Source: G963663775 sp963663775 (GTDB lineage: Bacteria; Bacillota; Clostridia; Oscillospirales; Butyricicoccaceae). From it: 64,000 nucleotides of DNA. Positions 43,179 through 52,356 of the stretch are shown here, piece after piece. Below the pieces are notes generated by a model that saw only the letters and a program-made list of their open reading frames with translations, was not told the origin of the DNA and searched no databases. A program made the translations under genes and the position numbers. Every line of letters starts with the position of its first letter. The stretch's first letter is position 1. The stretch covers positions 1,488,001 through 1,552,000 of the forward strand of contig OY760624.1 of the NCBI GenBank assembly GCA_963663775.1, written 5' to 3'.

Positions 43179-44000
43179 ATGAGACAGGTTGCAATTTATG
43201 GTAAGGGCGGCATCGGCAAATCCACCACCACACAGAACCTGAACGCAGGTCTGGCGGAGATGGGCAAGAATATTATGATTGTTGGCTGCGACCCGAAGGC
43301 AGACTCCACCCGACTGATTCTGGGCGGCTTGGCACAGCAGACCGTACTGGACACCCTGCGTGAAGCTGGCGAGGACATCGAACTGGATAAGGTTATGAAG
43401 ACCGGCTACGGCAACATCAAGTGCGTGGAATCCGGCGGACCGGAACCGGGCGTTGGCTGCGCAGGACGTGGTATCATCACCTCCATCGGCTTGCTCGAAC
43501 AGCTGGGCGCATATGAAGCAGATTTGGATTATGTATTCTATGATGTTTTGGGTGACGTTGTATGCGGCGGTTTCGCAATGCCGATTCGTGAAGGTAAGGC
43601 GCAGGAAATTTACATCGTTTGCTCCGGTGAAATGATGGCACTGTATGCAGCAAACAACATCTCAAAGGGCATCATGAAGTATGCAAAGACCGGCGGCGTT
43701 CGTTTGGGTGGCTTGATTTGCAACTCCCGTAACGTAGCAGGCGAAGCAGAACTGGTAGACGCTGTTGCAAAGGAACTGGGCACCCAGATGATTCACTTTG
43801 TACCACGCAGCCGTGACGTACAGCAGGCAGAAATCAACAAGAAGACCGTTATCGACTGGAATCCGGAGTGCGAACAGGCTGATGTATATCGTGGTCTGGC
43901 AAGCAAGGTCGACAGCAACGATATGTTCGTGATTCCGAAGCCGCTGAGCCAGGATCGCCTGGAAGAGCTGCTGATGGAACATGGTTTGATGGAAGCGTAA
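43179..44000 (+). CDS. nifH: nitrogenase iron protein (dinitrogenase reductase)
   Basis: The product is 273 residues. The P-loop is VAIYGKGGIGKSTTTQNLNA and switch I lies around VGCDPKADSTRLIL. The two [4Fe-4S] ligands are the Cys of PGVGCAGRGIITSIG and of VLGDVVCGGFAMPI. The Arg in GCAGRG is where DraT would modify, but no dra genes are present. It passes electrons to NifDK with ATP hydrolysis and also serves FeMo-cofactor maturation. Sequence details (VRLGGLICNSRNV, short C-terminus) fit the anaerobe group. It is the first gene of nifH-I1-I2-D-K, with AAGGAGG upstream. Confidence 0.97.
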   Translation: MRQVAIYGKGGIGKSTTTQNLNAGLAEMGKNIMIVGCDPKADSTRLILGGLAQQTVLDTLREAGEDIELDKVMKTGYGNIKCVESGGPEPGVGCAGRGIITSIGLLEQLGAYEADLDYVFYDVLGDVVCGGFAMPIREGKAQEIYIVCSGEMMALYAANNISKGIMKYAKTGGVRLGGLICNSRNVAGEAELVDAVAKELGTQMIHFVPRSRDVQQAEINKKTVIDWNPECEQADVYRGLASKVDSNDMFVIPKPLSQDRLEELLMEHGLMEA

Positions 44001-44024
44001 GACGACGAGAGGAGGACCAAGTAT

Positions 44025-44351
44025 ATGTTATTGATTCGTGCAATCGTTCGTCCGGAAAAGTCCGGCGAAATCATGGAAGAACTCGCAAGCGCAGGTTTCC
44101 CTGCAGTCACCAAGATGGACGTATTCGGTCGTGGCAAGCAAAAGGGCATGATCGCAGGCGAAGTGCAGTATGACGAAATTCCGAAGGATATGCTGATGTT
44201 CTTCGTCAATGACGAAGATAAGGACGATTTCATCAAGGTTATCCTGCGCACCGCAAAGACCGGTGAAGAAGGACACTTTGGCGATGGTCGTATTTTCGTT
44301 AGCCCTGTTGTAGATTCTTGGACGATTTCTACTGGCAAACAAGGACTGTAA
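44025..44351 (+). CDS. nifI1: nitrogen-fixation PII-like regulator NifI1
   Basis: The product is 108 residues of PII fold: LLIRAIVRPEKSGEIMEELA at the start, a T-loop from about residue 38 with GRGKQKGMIAGEVQYDEIPK, and VILRTAKTGEEGHFGDGRIF before the C-terminus. In methanogens and Clostridia, NifI1 and NifI2 form a complex that binds NifDK and blocks Fe-protein access when ammonium is available, with 2-oxoglutarate and ATP relieving the block. Its position between nifH and nifD is diagnostic. Gap to nifH is 24 bp. Confidence 0.95.
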   Translation: MLLIRAIVRPEKSGEIMEELASAGFPAVTKMDVFGRGKQKGMIAGEVQYDEIPKDMLMFFVNDEDKDDFIKVILRTAKTGEEGHFGDGRIFVSPVVDSWTISTGKQGL

Positions 44352-44366
44352 AGGAGGGACTGCACC

Positions 44367-44741
44367 ATGAAAGAGGTTATGGCTTTCATTCGTGTCAATA
44401 AGGTGAATGATACCAAAAAGGCACTTGCAGATGCAGGATTCCCGTCCTTTACCTGTCGTAAAGTGTTGGGGCGCGGCAAAAAGACCATTGATTCCACGTT
44501 GGCGAAAATCGTCATGGAATCCGGCAAGCTGCCGATGAACGCATCCGGCGAATCCCTGACAGAGCATCTGCGACTGATTCCAAAGCGTTTCTTTACCCTC
44601 GTGGTAGAGGATGACCAAGTCAAAACTGCCGTGGACACGATGATTCGTGTGAACCAAACCGGTAATTCCGGCGACGGCAAAATTTTTATCATTGATATTC
44701 CGGAAACCTATCGCATTCGTACCGGCGATACCACACTTTGA
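44367..44741 (+). CDS. nifI2: nitrogen-fixation PII-like regulator NifI2
   Basis: The product is 124 residues, longer in the T-loop than NifI1. The order is MAFIRVNKVNDTKKALADAG, VLGRGKKTIDSTLAKIVMES, the extended loop to LRLIPKRFFTLVVEDDQV, and VDTMIRVNQTGNSGDGKIFI. It is the partner of NifI1 in post-translational switch-off of nitrogenase. AAAGGAGGG precedes the ATG. The stop is 17 bp before nifD, so stoichiometry with NifHD is set by one transcript. Confidence 0.95.
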   Translation: MKEVMAFIRVNKVNDTKKALADAGFPSFTCRKVLGRGKKTIDSTLAKIVMESGKLPMNASGESLTEHLRLIPKRFFTLVVEDDQVKTAVDTMIRVNQTGNSGDGKIFIIDIPETYRIRTGDTTL

Positions 44742-44758
44742 TAGGAGGTGGAACAAGT

Positions 44759-46378
44759 ATGAATCCAAGAGATTTAGTGTTAGATAAATACAGCGCACGT
44801 GTCTATAAGAACCGTAAAGAGCACGTTCTGACGATTCCGGAAGACGGAAGTATTCCAGAGCTGACCGCAAACTCCCGTACCCTGCCCGGTATCATCACCG
44901 AGCGTGGCTGCTGCTATGCAGGCTGTAAGGGCGTTGTCGTCGGACCGATTAAGGACGTTGTCACCATTACCCATGGACCCATCGGCTGCGGCTTCTATGC
45001 GTGGGGCACCCGCCGCAATCAGGCACGCCCGACCATTGAAGGCGAAGTGCAGGAAGATATGCCGTCCATGATTCAGTATATGTTCTCCACCGACATGCAG
45101 GAACCGAACATCGTGTTCGGCGGCGAAAAAAAGCTGCGCAAGGCATGCGAGGAAGCAATCGAAATCTTCCATCCCAAGGCAATTATGATTTGTGCAACCT
45201 GCCCCGTCGGCTTGATTGGTGACGATATTCATGCAATTGCAGCAGAAATCGAAGAGGAATACGGCGTTACTTGTATCTCCTATTCCTGCGAAGGCTACAA
45301 GGGCGTTTCCCAGTCGGCAGGTCACCATATCGCAAATAACCAAATCATGCGCCGCATGATTGGCACAGAATCCAAGCCGATTCCGACCACTTTTACCATC
45401 AACGTATTGGGCGAATACAACATCGGCGGTGACGGCTTCGCAGAAGAAGAACTGCTTAACAAGTGCGGCATTCATGTCCGTGCGGCATTGACCGGCAATG
45501 CTTCCATTGACGAAATCAAGTCCATGCATGAGGCAAACCTGAACGTGGTCATGTGCCACCGTTCTATCAACTACATTGCAGAGCTGATGCAGACCAAGTA
45601 CGGCACAGACTGGCTCAAGGTCAACTTCATCGGCATTGAATCCACCAAGAAGTCCCTGCGTGACATCGCAAACTACTTCGGCGACCAAGGTCTGATTGAC
45701 CGAGTGGAAGAAGTCATTGCAGAGGAAGAAGCGAAGTATGCAGAAGAATACGAATACTATCGCAAAAAGCTGACGGGCAAAACCGCAGCCCTCTATGTTG
45801 GCGGCTCTCGCTCGCACCACTATCAGAAGCTGCTGGGTGACTACGGCATCTCCACCGTGATGGCAGGTTATGAATTTGCACATCGTGATGACTATGAAGG
45901 CCGTGACGTTATCCCGACAATTAAGCTCGACGCGGACGGAAAGAACATTGAATCCATCACCGTTGAGCCCGACCCGGAGCATTTCAAGACTTTCTTGACC
46001 CCTGAAGGTCTTGAAAAGCTCAAGGCCGAGCATCCGGAAATGGAACTGAACGACTACAAGGGTATGATGGCAGAAATGGAGCCAGGCTCTGTGATTGACG
46101 ATGACTTGAACCACTTTGAAACCGAAGAGTTCATTCGTCTGCTCAAACCCGATGTGTTCTTTACCGGCATTAAAGATAAATACGCCATCCAAAAGGCAGG
46201 CACACTCTGCCGTCAGCTGCACAGCTATGAATATTCCGGCCCTTATTCTTGCTTTAAGGGTGCTGCAATCTTCGGCCGTGATTTGGTGATGAGCATGTAT
46301 ACCCCGGCGCGCGGCATGGTCGTTCCGCCGTGGAAGAATCAAGCAACCATCCAGGCAACCGTAGGAGGTGGTAACTGA
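44759..46378 (+). CDS. nifD: nitrogenase molybdenum-iron protein alpha chain
   Basis: The product is 539 residues from ATG 44759, with AGGAGG upstream. P-cluster Cys ligands lie in ERGCCYAGCKG, HGPIGCGFYAWG and ICATCPVGLIGDD. The FeMo-cofactor ligands are the Cys in NVVMCHRSINYIAELM and the His in CRQLHSYEYSGPYSC. The gatekeeper-side Gln and His are in SCEGYKGVSQSAGHHIANN. A charged insertion (about 385-445, FLTPEGLEKLKAEHPEMEL) is typical of clostridial NifD. All cofactor residues are present, so a Mo-type enzyme is expected. Its stop overlaps the nifK start (TGATG). Confidence 0.97.
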   Translation: MNPRDLVLDKYSARVYKNRKEHVLTIPEDGSIPELTANSRTLPGIITERGCCYAGCKGVVVGPIKDVVTITHGPIGCGFYAWGTRRNQARPTIEGEVQEDMPSMIQYMFSTDMQEPNIVFGGEKKLRKACEEAIEIFHPKAIMICATCPVGLIGDDIHAIAAEIEEEYGVTCISYSCEGYKGVSQSAGHHIANNQIMRRMIGTESKPIPTTFTINVLGEYNIGGDGFAEEELLNKCGIHVRAALTGNASIDEIKSMHEANLNVVMCHRSINYIAELMQTKYGTDWLKVNFIGIESTKKSLRDIANYFGDQGLIDRVEEVIAEEEAKYAEEYEYYRKKLTGKTAALYVGGSRSHHYQKLLGDYGISTVMAGYEFAHRDDYEGRDVIPTIKLDADGKNIESITVEPDPEHFKTFLTPEGLEKLKAEHPEMELNDYKGMMAEMEPGSVIDDDLNHFETEEFIRLLKPDVFFTGIKDKYAIQKAGTLCRQLHSYEYSGPYSCFKGAAIFGRDLVMSMYTPARGMVVPPWKNQATIQATVGGGN

Positions 46379-47745
46379 TGCTGAACGCAACTCCAAAAGA
46401 AATGAAAGAGCGCGAAGCGCTGCGCATCAACTCTTGTAAAACTTGTCAGCCGGTCGGCGCACTGTATGCGGCAATGGGCGTTCATAAATGTATGCCATAT
46501 TCTCATGGCTCTCAGGGCTGTGTCGCATACCATCGTACTGTTTTGGCACGTCACTATAAAGAACCTGTCGAGGCGGCATCTTCTTCCTTCTCAGAAGGCG
46601 CATCGGTCTTCGGCGGCAAGAGCAACTTGACCACAGGCTGCAAGAACGTATTTGACATCTATGATGCAGACATCATCGCAGTACACACCACCTGCTTGTC
46701 CGAAGTTATCGGCGATGACCTCAATGCATTTATCCGTGACATGGATATTCCGGAAGGAAAACTGGTGGTTCACTGCAACACCCCGTCCTTCAACGGCTCT
46801 CATGTAAATGGATATGCATCCATGCTGTCTGGTTTTATCAACTATTTGGCGGAAAATACCGGCGAATCCAATGGAAAGCTGGCGATTATGCCGGCATGGA
46901 GCGAACCGTCTGATTTGCGTGAGCTCAAGAAGTACATGGAACTGATGGGCATTGAGTACATCCTGTTCCCAGACCAGTCCGGCATCATGGATGCGCCGAT
47001 GGGTGACCACTTCAAGTTCTATCCGGACGGCGGCACCACCACCGATGAAATCCGTGCGCTGGGCGACTGCAAGAAGTCCTTGGGCTTGGGTGACTGGAGC
47101 ATGGCAGGTCCCTGCGAAACCTTGAGCAAGAAGTGCAAGGTGGACTATGATGTGCTGCCGTATCCCATCGGCATTGAAAACACCGATACCCTGCTGATGA
47201 AGCTCGCTGAAGTCAGCGGCAAGGAAATCCCGTATGCACTGGAAGAGGAACGCGGACAGTTGGTTGACTTGATGCTGGACTCGCATATTTGGACTTCCCA
47301 GAAGACTTGTGCCATCTTCGGCGACCCGGACTTTATTCTGGGTGTGACCGCTCTGGTGCTGGAAATGGGCATGATTCCGAAGTATGTGCTGACCGGTACA
47401 CCGGGTAAGGCATTCTACCAGAAGACCAAGGCACTGTTTGAAAAGTACGGCGTGGAAGACCAGTGCACCGCTTATGAATTTGACGACCTGTTCAAGCTAC
47501 ATCAGCTCGTGAAGAATGACCCGGTGGATGTGCTGATTGGCACCAACTATGGCAAGCAGATTGCGCGTGCAGAGGACATTCCGTTTGTTCGTGCAGGCTG
47601 GCCGGTGCTCGACCGTTATGGACATTATCTGTGGCCGAATATCGGCTATCGTGGTGCAATGCGCTTCGTAGAACGCATTTCCGGCGCGATTATGGATAAA
47701 ATCGACCGCACTTGTCCGGAAGAGAACTTTGATGTTGTCATGTAA
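46378..47745 (+). CDS. nifK: nitrogenase molybdenum-iron protein beta chain
   Basis: The product is 455 residues, shorter than in proteobacteria because the N-terminal extension is missing, as usual in Clostridia. The P-cluster Cys ligands lie in INSCKTCQPVGALYAAMG, HGSQGCVAYHRT and HTTCLSEVIGDDLNAF. TPSFNGSHVNGYASMLSGFI and the C-terminal WPNIGYRGAMRFVERISGAI are conserved. It pairs with NifD in the alpha2-beta2 dinitrogenase. It shares one base with the nifD stop. A stem-loop lies in the 127-bp gap to nifE. Confidence 0.97.
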   Translation: MLNATPKEMKEREALRINSCKTCQPVGALYAAMGVHKCMPYSHGSQGCVAYHRTVLARHYKEPVEAASSSFSEGASVFGGKSNLTTGCKNVFDIYDADIIAVHTTCLSEVIGDDLNAFIRDMDIPEGKLVVHCNTPSFNGSHVNGYASMLSGFINYLAENTGESNGKLAIMPAWSEPSDLRELKKYMELMGIEYILFPDQSGIMDAPMGDHFKFYPDGGTTTDEIRALGDCKKSLGLGDWSMAGPCETLSKKCKVDYDVLPYPIGIENTDTLLMKLAEVSGKEIPYALEEERGQLVDLMLDSHIWTSQKTCAIFGDPDFILGVTALVLEMGMIPKYVLTGTPGKAFYQKTKALFEKYGVEDQCTAYEFDDLFKLHQLVKNDPVDVLIGTNYGKQIARAEDIPFVRAGWPVLDRYGHYLWPNIGYRGAMRFVERISGAIMDKIDRTCPEENFDVVM

Positions 47746-47790
47746 TATTTAAGTTCAAGACCCTATAAAAGATGAAAAAATGGCAAGGGG

Positions 47791-47826
47791 GCTGTTTTGT
47801 GCGGTGATTGGTGCCGACAAGACAGC
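47791..47826 (+). other. stem-loop between nifK and nifE
   Basis: GCTGTTTTGT pairs with ACAAGACAGC around a 16-base loop. Only three T follow, so a full terminator is unlikely. It may stabilise the nifHDK message or partly reduce read-through into nifE. Confidence 0.5.
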
Positions 47827-47872
47827 GCCTTTGGGCATTTCGATGTGAAACGAAAAAAAGGAGGACGACCGC

Positions 47873-49204
47873 GTGGCAGGTACAGAGATTTTAACAGAAA
47901 GACGGGACTTTATCCGTCAAGGCAGCGGCAGCATCAAGTGTGAAGCCGACAGCGTTTCCGGCGCGGTTAGTCAGCGAGCGTGCGTGTATTGTGGGGCACG
48001 TGTGGTGCTAAATCCGATTACAGATGCGTTTCATATCGTGCATGGACCCATTGGCTGTGCAAGCTACACATGGGATATTCGCGGTTCGCTGACCAGCGGC
48101 GAGGAACGCTATCGCAACAGCTTTTCCACCGACCTATCCGAGCAGGACATTGTGTTTGGCGGTGCGGAAAAGCTGACACGGGCAATCGATGAGATTTGTG
48201 AAACACACCACCCGAAATTGATTTTTGTCTATGCCACCTGCATTGTAGGGGTTATCGGCGATGATTTGGAAGCGGTTTGCCGTGAGGCAGAGAAAAAATA
48301 TGGCATACGGTGCATTCCGGTGCAGTCACCCGGCTTTTCGGGCAATAAATCCTATGGCTATCGCATGGCGTGTGAAGCAATTTTGCGGCTGGTTCGGCCG
48401 CATGCCGAAGCACCAAAGCAGTTTGGTGTGAATATCCTGGGGGATTTCAATTTGGCAGGCGAAATGTGGATTCTGCAAAATTATTTGAAAAAAATCGGCG
48501 TACCCGTGATTTCCACAATTACGGGGGATGCGACGTATGATACCTTGATACAAGCGCCGACGGCGCAAATCAATCTGGTGCAGTGCGCAGGGTCTATGAC
48601 CTATCTTGCAAACCAGATGGAAACGGAATTTGGCATTCCGTACGTAAAGGTTTCTTTCTTTGGCAGAGAGGACACGACCGCATCGCTGATGCGCATTGCG
48701 GAACTATTGGGCGACCCCGCCATCATTGCCCGTGCAAAGGCATTTACCGAGCAGGAAGAAGCAGAGCTGATTCCATTTGAGCAAAAGTACTTGCCGCTGC
48801 TGCAGGGCAAAAAGGCAGCGATTTATGTGGGCGGCGGTTTCAAGGCGATTTCCTTGATTCGGCAGTTCAACACCATGGGCATTGAAACCGTGGTGGTGGG
48901 CACCCAAACGGGCAAGGCAGAGGACTATGAGGTCATCGGGCAGCTGGTGCAGCCGAACACGGTGGTGCTGGACGATGCCAATCCCGCAGAGCTGGAAACC
49001 TTCATGCGGGAAAAGGGAGCAGACATTCTGGTGGGCGGCGTAAAAGAGCGTCCGCTGGCATATAAATTGGGCATTGCGTTCTGTGACCACAACCACGAAC
49101 GCAAGCATGCACTTGCCGGCTATGACGGTGTGCGGAATTTCACCGAAGAAATCAACCGTTCGCTCAATCATCCGGTATGGGGATATGTGGAGGATGAGAT
49201 ATGA
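47873..49204 (+). CDS. nifE: FeMo-cofactor scaffold subunit NifE
   Basis: The product is 443 residues from GTG 47873, with AGGAGG eight bases upstream. It is a NifD homologue with cluster-binding Cys in SQRACVYCGARVVLNP, HGPIGCASYTWD and YATCIVGVIGDDLEAV, and a Cys in QINLVQCAGSMTYLANQME at the place of the cofactor ligand. The cofactor-holding His of NifD is not conserved. With NifN it forms the scaffold on which NifB-cofactor becomes FeMo-co. Its stop overlaps the start of nifN-B by four bases (ATGA). Confidence 0.95.
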   Translation: MAGTEILTERRDFIRQGSGSIKCEADSVSGAVSQRACVYCGARVVLNPITDAFHIVHGPIGCASYTWDIRGSLTSGEERYRNSFSTDLSEQDIVFGGAEKLTRAIDEICETHHPKLIFVYATCIVGVIGDDLEAVCREAEKKYGIRCIPVQSPGFSGNKSYGYRMACEAILRLVRPHAEAPKQFGVNILGDFNLAGEMWILQNYLKKIGVPVISTITGDATYDTLIQAPTAQINLVQCAGSMTYLANQMETEFGIPYVKVSFFGREDTTASLMRIAELLGDPAIIARAKAFTEQEEAELIPFEQKYLPLLQGKKAAIYVGGGFKAISLIRQFNTMGIETVVVGTQTGKAEDYEVIGQLVQPNTVVLDDANPAELETFMREKGADILVGGVKERPLAYKLGIAFCDHNHERKHALAGYDGVRNFTEEINRSLNHPVWGYVEDEI

Positions 49205-51870
49205 GCCAGAATTTAGTGAATCTGAATGTCAACCCCTGCAAAATGTGCATGCCAATGGGTTCTGCAACCGCATTTTACGGCATTGCAAAATGTATGACCA
49301 TTCTGCATGGTTCGCAGGGATGTGCCACCTATATCCGCCGCCATATGGCAACGCATTACAATGAGCCGGTGGACATTGCCTCCACCTCGCTCACGGAAGA
49401 AGGCACGGTGTTCGGCGGAGAAAAAAATCTGCTGAACGGTCTGCGCAATGTGGTGTCGATTTATCAGCCGGAGGTCATCGGTGTGGCTACCACTTGCCTT
49501 GCGGAAACTATCGGCGAAGACGTGGACCGCTATATCGAAACCTTTTATGAGCAGAACCCTGATTTGGATGTGAAAATCATTCCGGTTGCGGCGGCAGGCT
49601 ACGGCGGTTCGCAGTTTGAAGGCTTTTGGAATGCGCTGTATGCGATTGTTTCCTATGTGGACATGGATACGACACCGCAGGAAACCATCAATATCGTCAC
49701 AGGCATTCTGTCACCTGCGGACACACGTGCGCTCAAAGCGATGCTAGACGGCATGGGCATTTCTTATATTTTATTGCCGGATTTGTCCGATAACCTAGAC
49801 CATCCGCACAATCCGGAATATGACCGTCTGCCGCAGGGCGGCACAACGCTTGAACAGGTGTCCCACATGGCGGGCGCACGCCACACCATTGAGCTGACGA
49901 CCTTTGTGACAGGCAAGCAAAGCCCGGCGCAGTATCTGTATGACACCTATGGTGTGCCGTTCACACGGCTTCCCATGCCAATGGGTCTGCGGGACACGGA
50001 TGCCCTTGTAAAGCTGCTGAAATCCTTGGGCGGCACGGTGTCCGAACCCCTGCGGGAAGAACGGGGACGCTTTGTGGATGCGATGGTGGATTCGCACAAA
50101 TATAATGCGGAAGGCCGCGCGGCAATCTTCGGCGAGCCGGATTTTGTCTATAGTGCGGTACGGTTGTGCACGGAAAACGGTATTGTGCCGATGCTCTGCG
50201 CAACGGGTGCGAAATGTCCATCGTTTGCAGAAAAAATTCTGCCGGAAGTTGAAAAAATTGCGAAAACCCAGTTCATCGAAAATTATAAGATTCTCGATGC
50301 CACGGATTTTGACACCATCGAGCGAGAAGCGCAGGCACTGGGTGTCAACCTGCTGATTGGTTCGGGAGATGGACGCCGCATTGAGGAAAAGCTACACATT
50401 CCTTTGGTGCGCTGTGCATTCCCGATTCATGACCATGTGGGCGGTCAGCGCATGCGCACGCTGCTGTATGATGGCAGTGTTTCCTTAATGGACCGCATGA
50501 CCAACGAACTGCTCACCCGCAAGGAGCATGCCTTCCGCGGCAAAATGTACGACAAATATTACACAGGAGAAAAACAGGAGGTGCAGGCAGCTATGGCAAA
50601 AACCACTGACCGCAAGGCAGAATTGGCGGCAAAAACCTTGACCCATCCGTGCTTCAATGGATGCGGTTCACAATATGCGAGAATGCACCTGCCGGTGGCA
50701 CCCGCCTGTAACATCCAGTGCAATTATTGCGTGCGTAAGTTCGATTGTCCGAACGAAAGCCGTCCGGGTGTGACGACCGAAGTGCTCTCGCCCGAGGCAG
50801 CACTCGACAAGTACTTATATGTCAAGTCTAAGATGCCAAATCTCAAGGTGGTGGGCATTGCAGGCCCCGGTGACAGCTTGGCAGAATGGGAAAAAACCTC
50901 GGCGGCACTGCGCCTCATTCACGAAGCCGACCCGGATGTGACCTTCTGTCTGTCGACCAATGGACTGCTGCTGCCGCTGTATGCGGACGAACTCAGCGAG
51001 CTGGGGGTCAGCCATGTGACGGTGACGCTCAACGCAGTCGACCCAGAAATCGGTGCAAAAATCTATAAGCATGTAGATTACATGGGCACACGCTATACAG
51101 GGCTTACAGGTGCTTCCATCCTGATGGCGAATCAGCTGGCAGGCATCAAAAGAGTTTGCGATTTGGGCTTGGTTTGTAAGGTCAATATCGTGATGCTAAA
51201 GGGGATAAATGATGCCCATATTCCGCAGGTGGTCGCAAAAGCGAAAGAGATGGGCTGCTTCATCACCAATATCATGCAGATGATTCCTGTGGAAGGTTCG
51301 GCATTTGAGCACATGGAGTTGACTTCCAACGTGGAAGTGATGGAAATGCGCAAAAAATGCGGCGAAACCATGCAGCAGATGTATCATTGCAAGCAGTGCC
51401 GTGCGGATGCAATCGGCACATTGGGGAATGATGTATCTATTGAATATCGTGGCTGTGGTGCCAAAAAGGCGGAGGAAGAAGCGGCAAAGCCTGAAAGTCC
51501 GGCAATTTTGTTCGCAGTGGCTTCCAAGGGCGGTGTGCTGGTGGACCAGCATTTTGGGCAGGCAAATGATTTTTATATCTATGAATACAAGGATGAAAAC
51601 ATCCGTTTTGTAGGCAGGCGGTCGGTTTCGCAGTATTGTGACGGCACAAGCAGCTGCGATGGCATGGGCGGCGGCAAGCGGGATGCGGACAAGGAAGACC
51701 GCATCGGCAAGATTCTGGAAACGGTGGGGGACTGTTCCGGCGTCGTGACGATGCGCATCGGAGATGCTCCGCGCAAAAAGCTGCAGGAGCGTGGCATTGT
51801 GGCAGTCACAACTTATGACCGTATTGAAGATGCCGTACGCAGTGCGGTGAAAGAATATTTGGCAGGCTAA
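49201..51870 (+). CDS. nifN-B: NifN-NifB-NifX fusion protein
   Basis: The product is 889 residues with three parts. NifN covers about 1-455 (NPCKMCMPMGSATAFYGI, HGSQGCATYIRRHMATHY, ATTCLAETIGEDVDRYIE). NifB follows at about 465-770, with CFNGCGSQYARMHLPVAPAC and the radical SAM motif ACNIQCNYCVRKFDC (C-x3-C-x2-C). A NifX/NafY-like domain covers about 780-889 (ILFAVASKGGVLVDQHFGQA, IGKILETVGDCSGVVTMRIG). NifB makes the carbide-bearing NifB-co from Fe-S clusters and SAM, and the fusion places the product directly on the NifEN scaffold. NifN-B fusions are known in clostridia. No separate nifB or nifX is present. Confidence 0.96.
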   Translation: MSQNLVNLNVNPCKMCMPMGSATAFYGIAKCMTILHGSQGCATYIRRHMATHYNEPVDIASTSLTEEGTVFGGEKNLLNGLRNVVSIYQPEVIGVATTCLAETIGEDVDRYIETFYEQNPDLDVKIIPVAAAGYGGSQFEGFWNALYAIVSYVDMDTTPQETINIVTGILSPADTRALKAMLDGMGISYILLPDLSDNLDHPHNPEYDRLPQGGTTLEQVSHMAGARHTIELTTFVTGKQSPAQYLYDTYGVPFTRLPMPMGLRDTDALVKLLKSLGGTVSEPLREERGRFVDAMVDSHKYNAEGRAAIFGEPDFVYSAVRLCTENGIVPMLCATGAKCPSFAEKILPEVEKIAKTQFIENYKILDATDFDTIEREAQALGVNLLIGSGDGRRIEEKLHIPLVRCAFPIHDHVGGQRMRTLLYDGSVSLMDRMTNELLTRKEHAFRGKMYDKYYTGEKQEVQAAMAKTTDRKAELAAKTLTHPCFNGCGSQYARMHLPVAPACNIQCNYCVRKFDCPNESRPGVTTEVLSPEAALDKYLYVKSKMPNLKVVGIAGPGDSLAEWEKTSAALRLIHEADPDVTFCLSTNGLLLPLYADELSELGVSHVTVTLNAVDPEIGAKIYKHVDYMGTRYTGLTGASILMANQLAGIKRVCDLGLVCKVNIVMLKGINDAHIPQVVAKAKEMGCFITNIMQMIPVEGSAFEHMELTSNVEVMEMRKKCGETMQQMYHCKQCRADAIGTLGNDVSIEYRGCGAKKAEEEAAKPESPAILFAVASKGGVLVDQHFGQANDFYIYEYKDENIRFVGRRSVSQYCDGTSSCDGMGGGKRDADKEDRIGKILETVGDCSGVVTMRIGDAPRKKLQERGIVAVTTYDRIEDAVRSAVKEYLAG

Positions 51871-51883
51871 GGAGGAATTTTTT

Positions 51884-52192
51884 GTGGTAGTACCAAAATA
51901 TCATGTCTTTATCTGCACCAGCTGCACCCTGAACGGGCAACAACGTGGATTTTGTGCCAAAAAGGACAGCGTGGCGTTGGTGCAAAAGCTGATGCAGGAA
52001 ATCGAAGAGCGCGATTTGTCCAGCGATGTCATGGTGAACAACACCGGATGCTTCGGCATCTGTGAAAAGGGCCCTGTCATGGTGGTCTATCCCGAGGGCG
52101 TTTGGTATGGCAACCTCACCGAGGAAGACATCGAAACCATTGCAGAGGAGCATTTGGAAGGCGGCACGCCGGTGGAATCGCTCCGCATCTAA
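51884..52192 (+). CDS. thioredoxin-fold [2Fe-2S] ferredoxin
   Basis: The product is 102 residues from GTG 51884, with AAGGAGG upstream. The cluster Cys pattern is CTSCTLNGQQRGFC and, later, NNTGCFGICEKGP, as in Clostridium pasteurianum-type (Shethna-like) ferredoxin. The fold is thioredoxin-like, with VVYPEGVWYGNLTEEDIETI at the C-terminus. The similar ferredoxin of C. pasteurianum interacts with the MoFe protein. It follows nifN-B by 13 bp in the same unit, so a role in electron transfer or cluster supply to nitrogenase is likely. Confidence 0.92.
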   Translation: MVVPKYHVFICTSCTLNGQQRGFCAKKDSVALVQKLMQEIEERDLSSDVMVNNTGCFGICEKGPVMVVYPEGVWYGNLTEEDIETIAEEHLEGGTPVESLRI

Positions 52193-52290
52193 TCTTTCTT
52201 TTGATACTTTATTTCTTACTTTTTAATTCATTACCATTGTTTTGTTACCTTACATGTTTCTTTTTTCTCTATCATTTGAATCTGGCTGCA

Positions 52291-52325
52291 GGGGCGTTTT
52301 TGAAAGTTTTTTTCAGAACGCCCCC
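52291..52325 (+). other. stem-loop in the nifV leader
   Basis: GGGGCGTT pairs with AACGCCCC around a T-rich loop. The upstream part (52200-52270) is strongly T-rich. The hairpin lies 32 nt before the nifV-omega start, close to the ribosome binding site. It may be a transcription pause or a weak terminator of the nifE-ferredoxin unit. Confidence 0.45.
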
Positions 52326-52356
52326 AAAGTCGTTATAGGAAAGGCAGGTGCTTTTT

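Noticed and set aside
42049..46378. Iron-only or vanadium nitrogenase instead of the molybdenum type
   Set aside because: No anfG or vnfG is present, NifD has Mo-type cofactor motifs, and nifE, nifN, nifV and modABC follow. Only the AnfO-family gene suggests otherwise.
44780..46396. A 538-codon minus-strand frame over nifD
   Set aside because: It is the antisense image of the biased nifD codons. It has no ribosome binding site or family motif.
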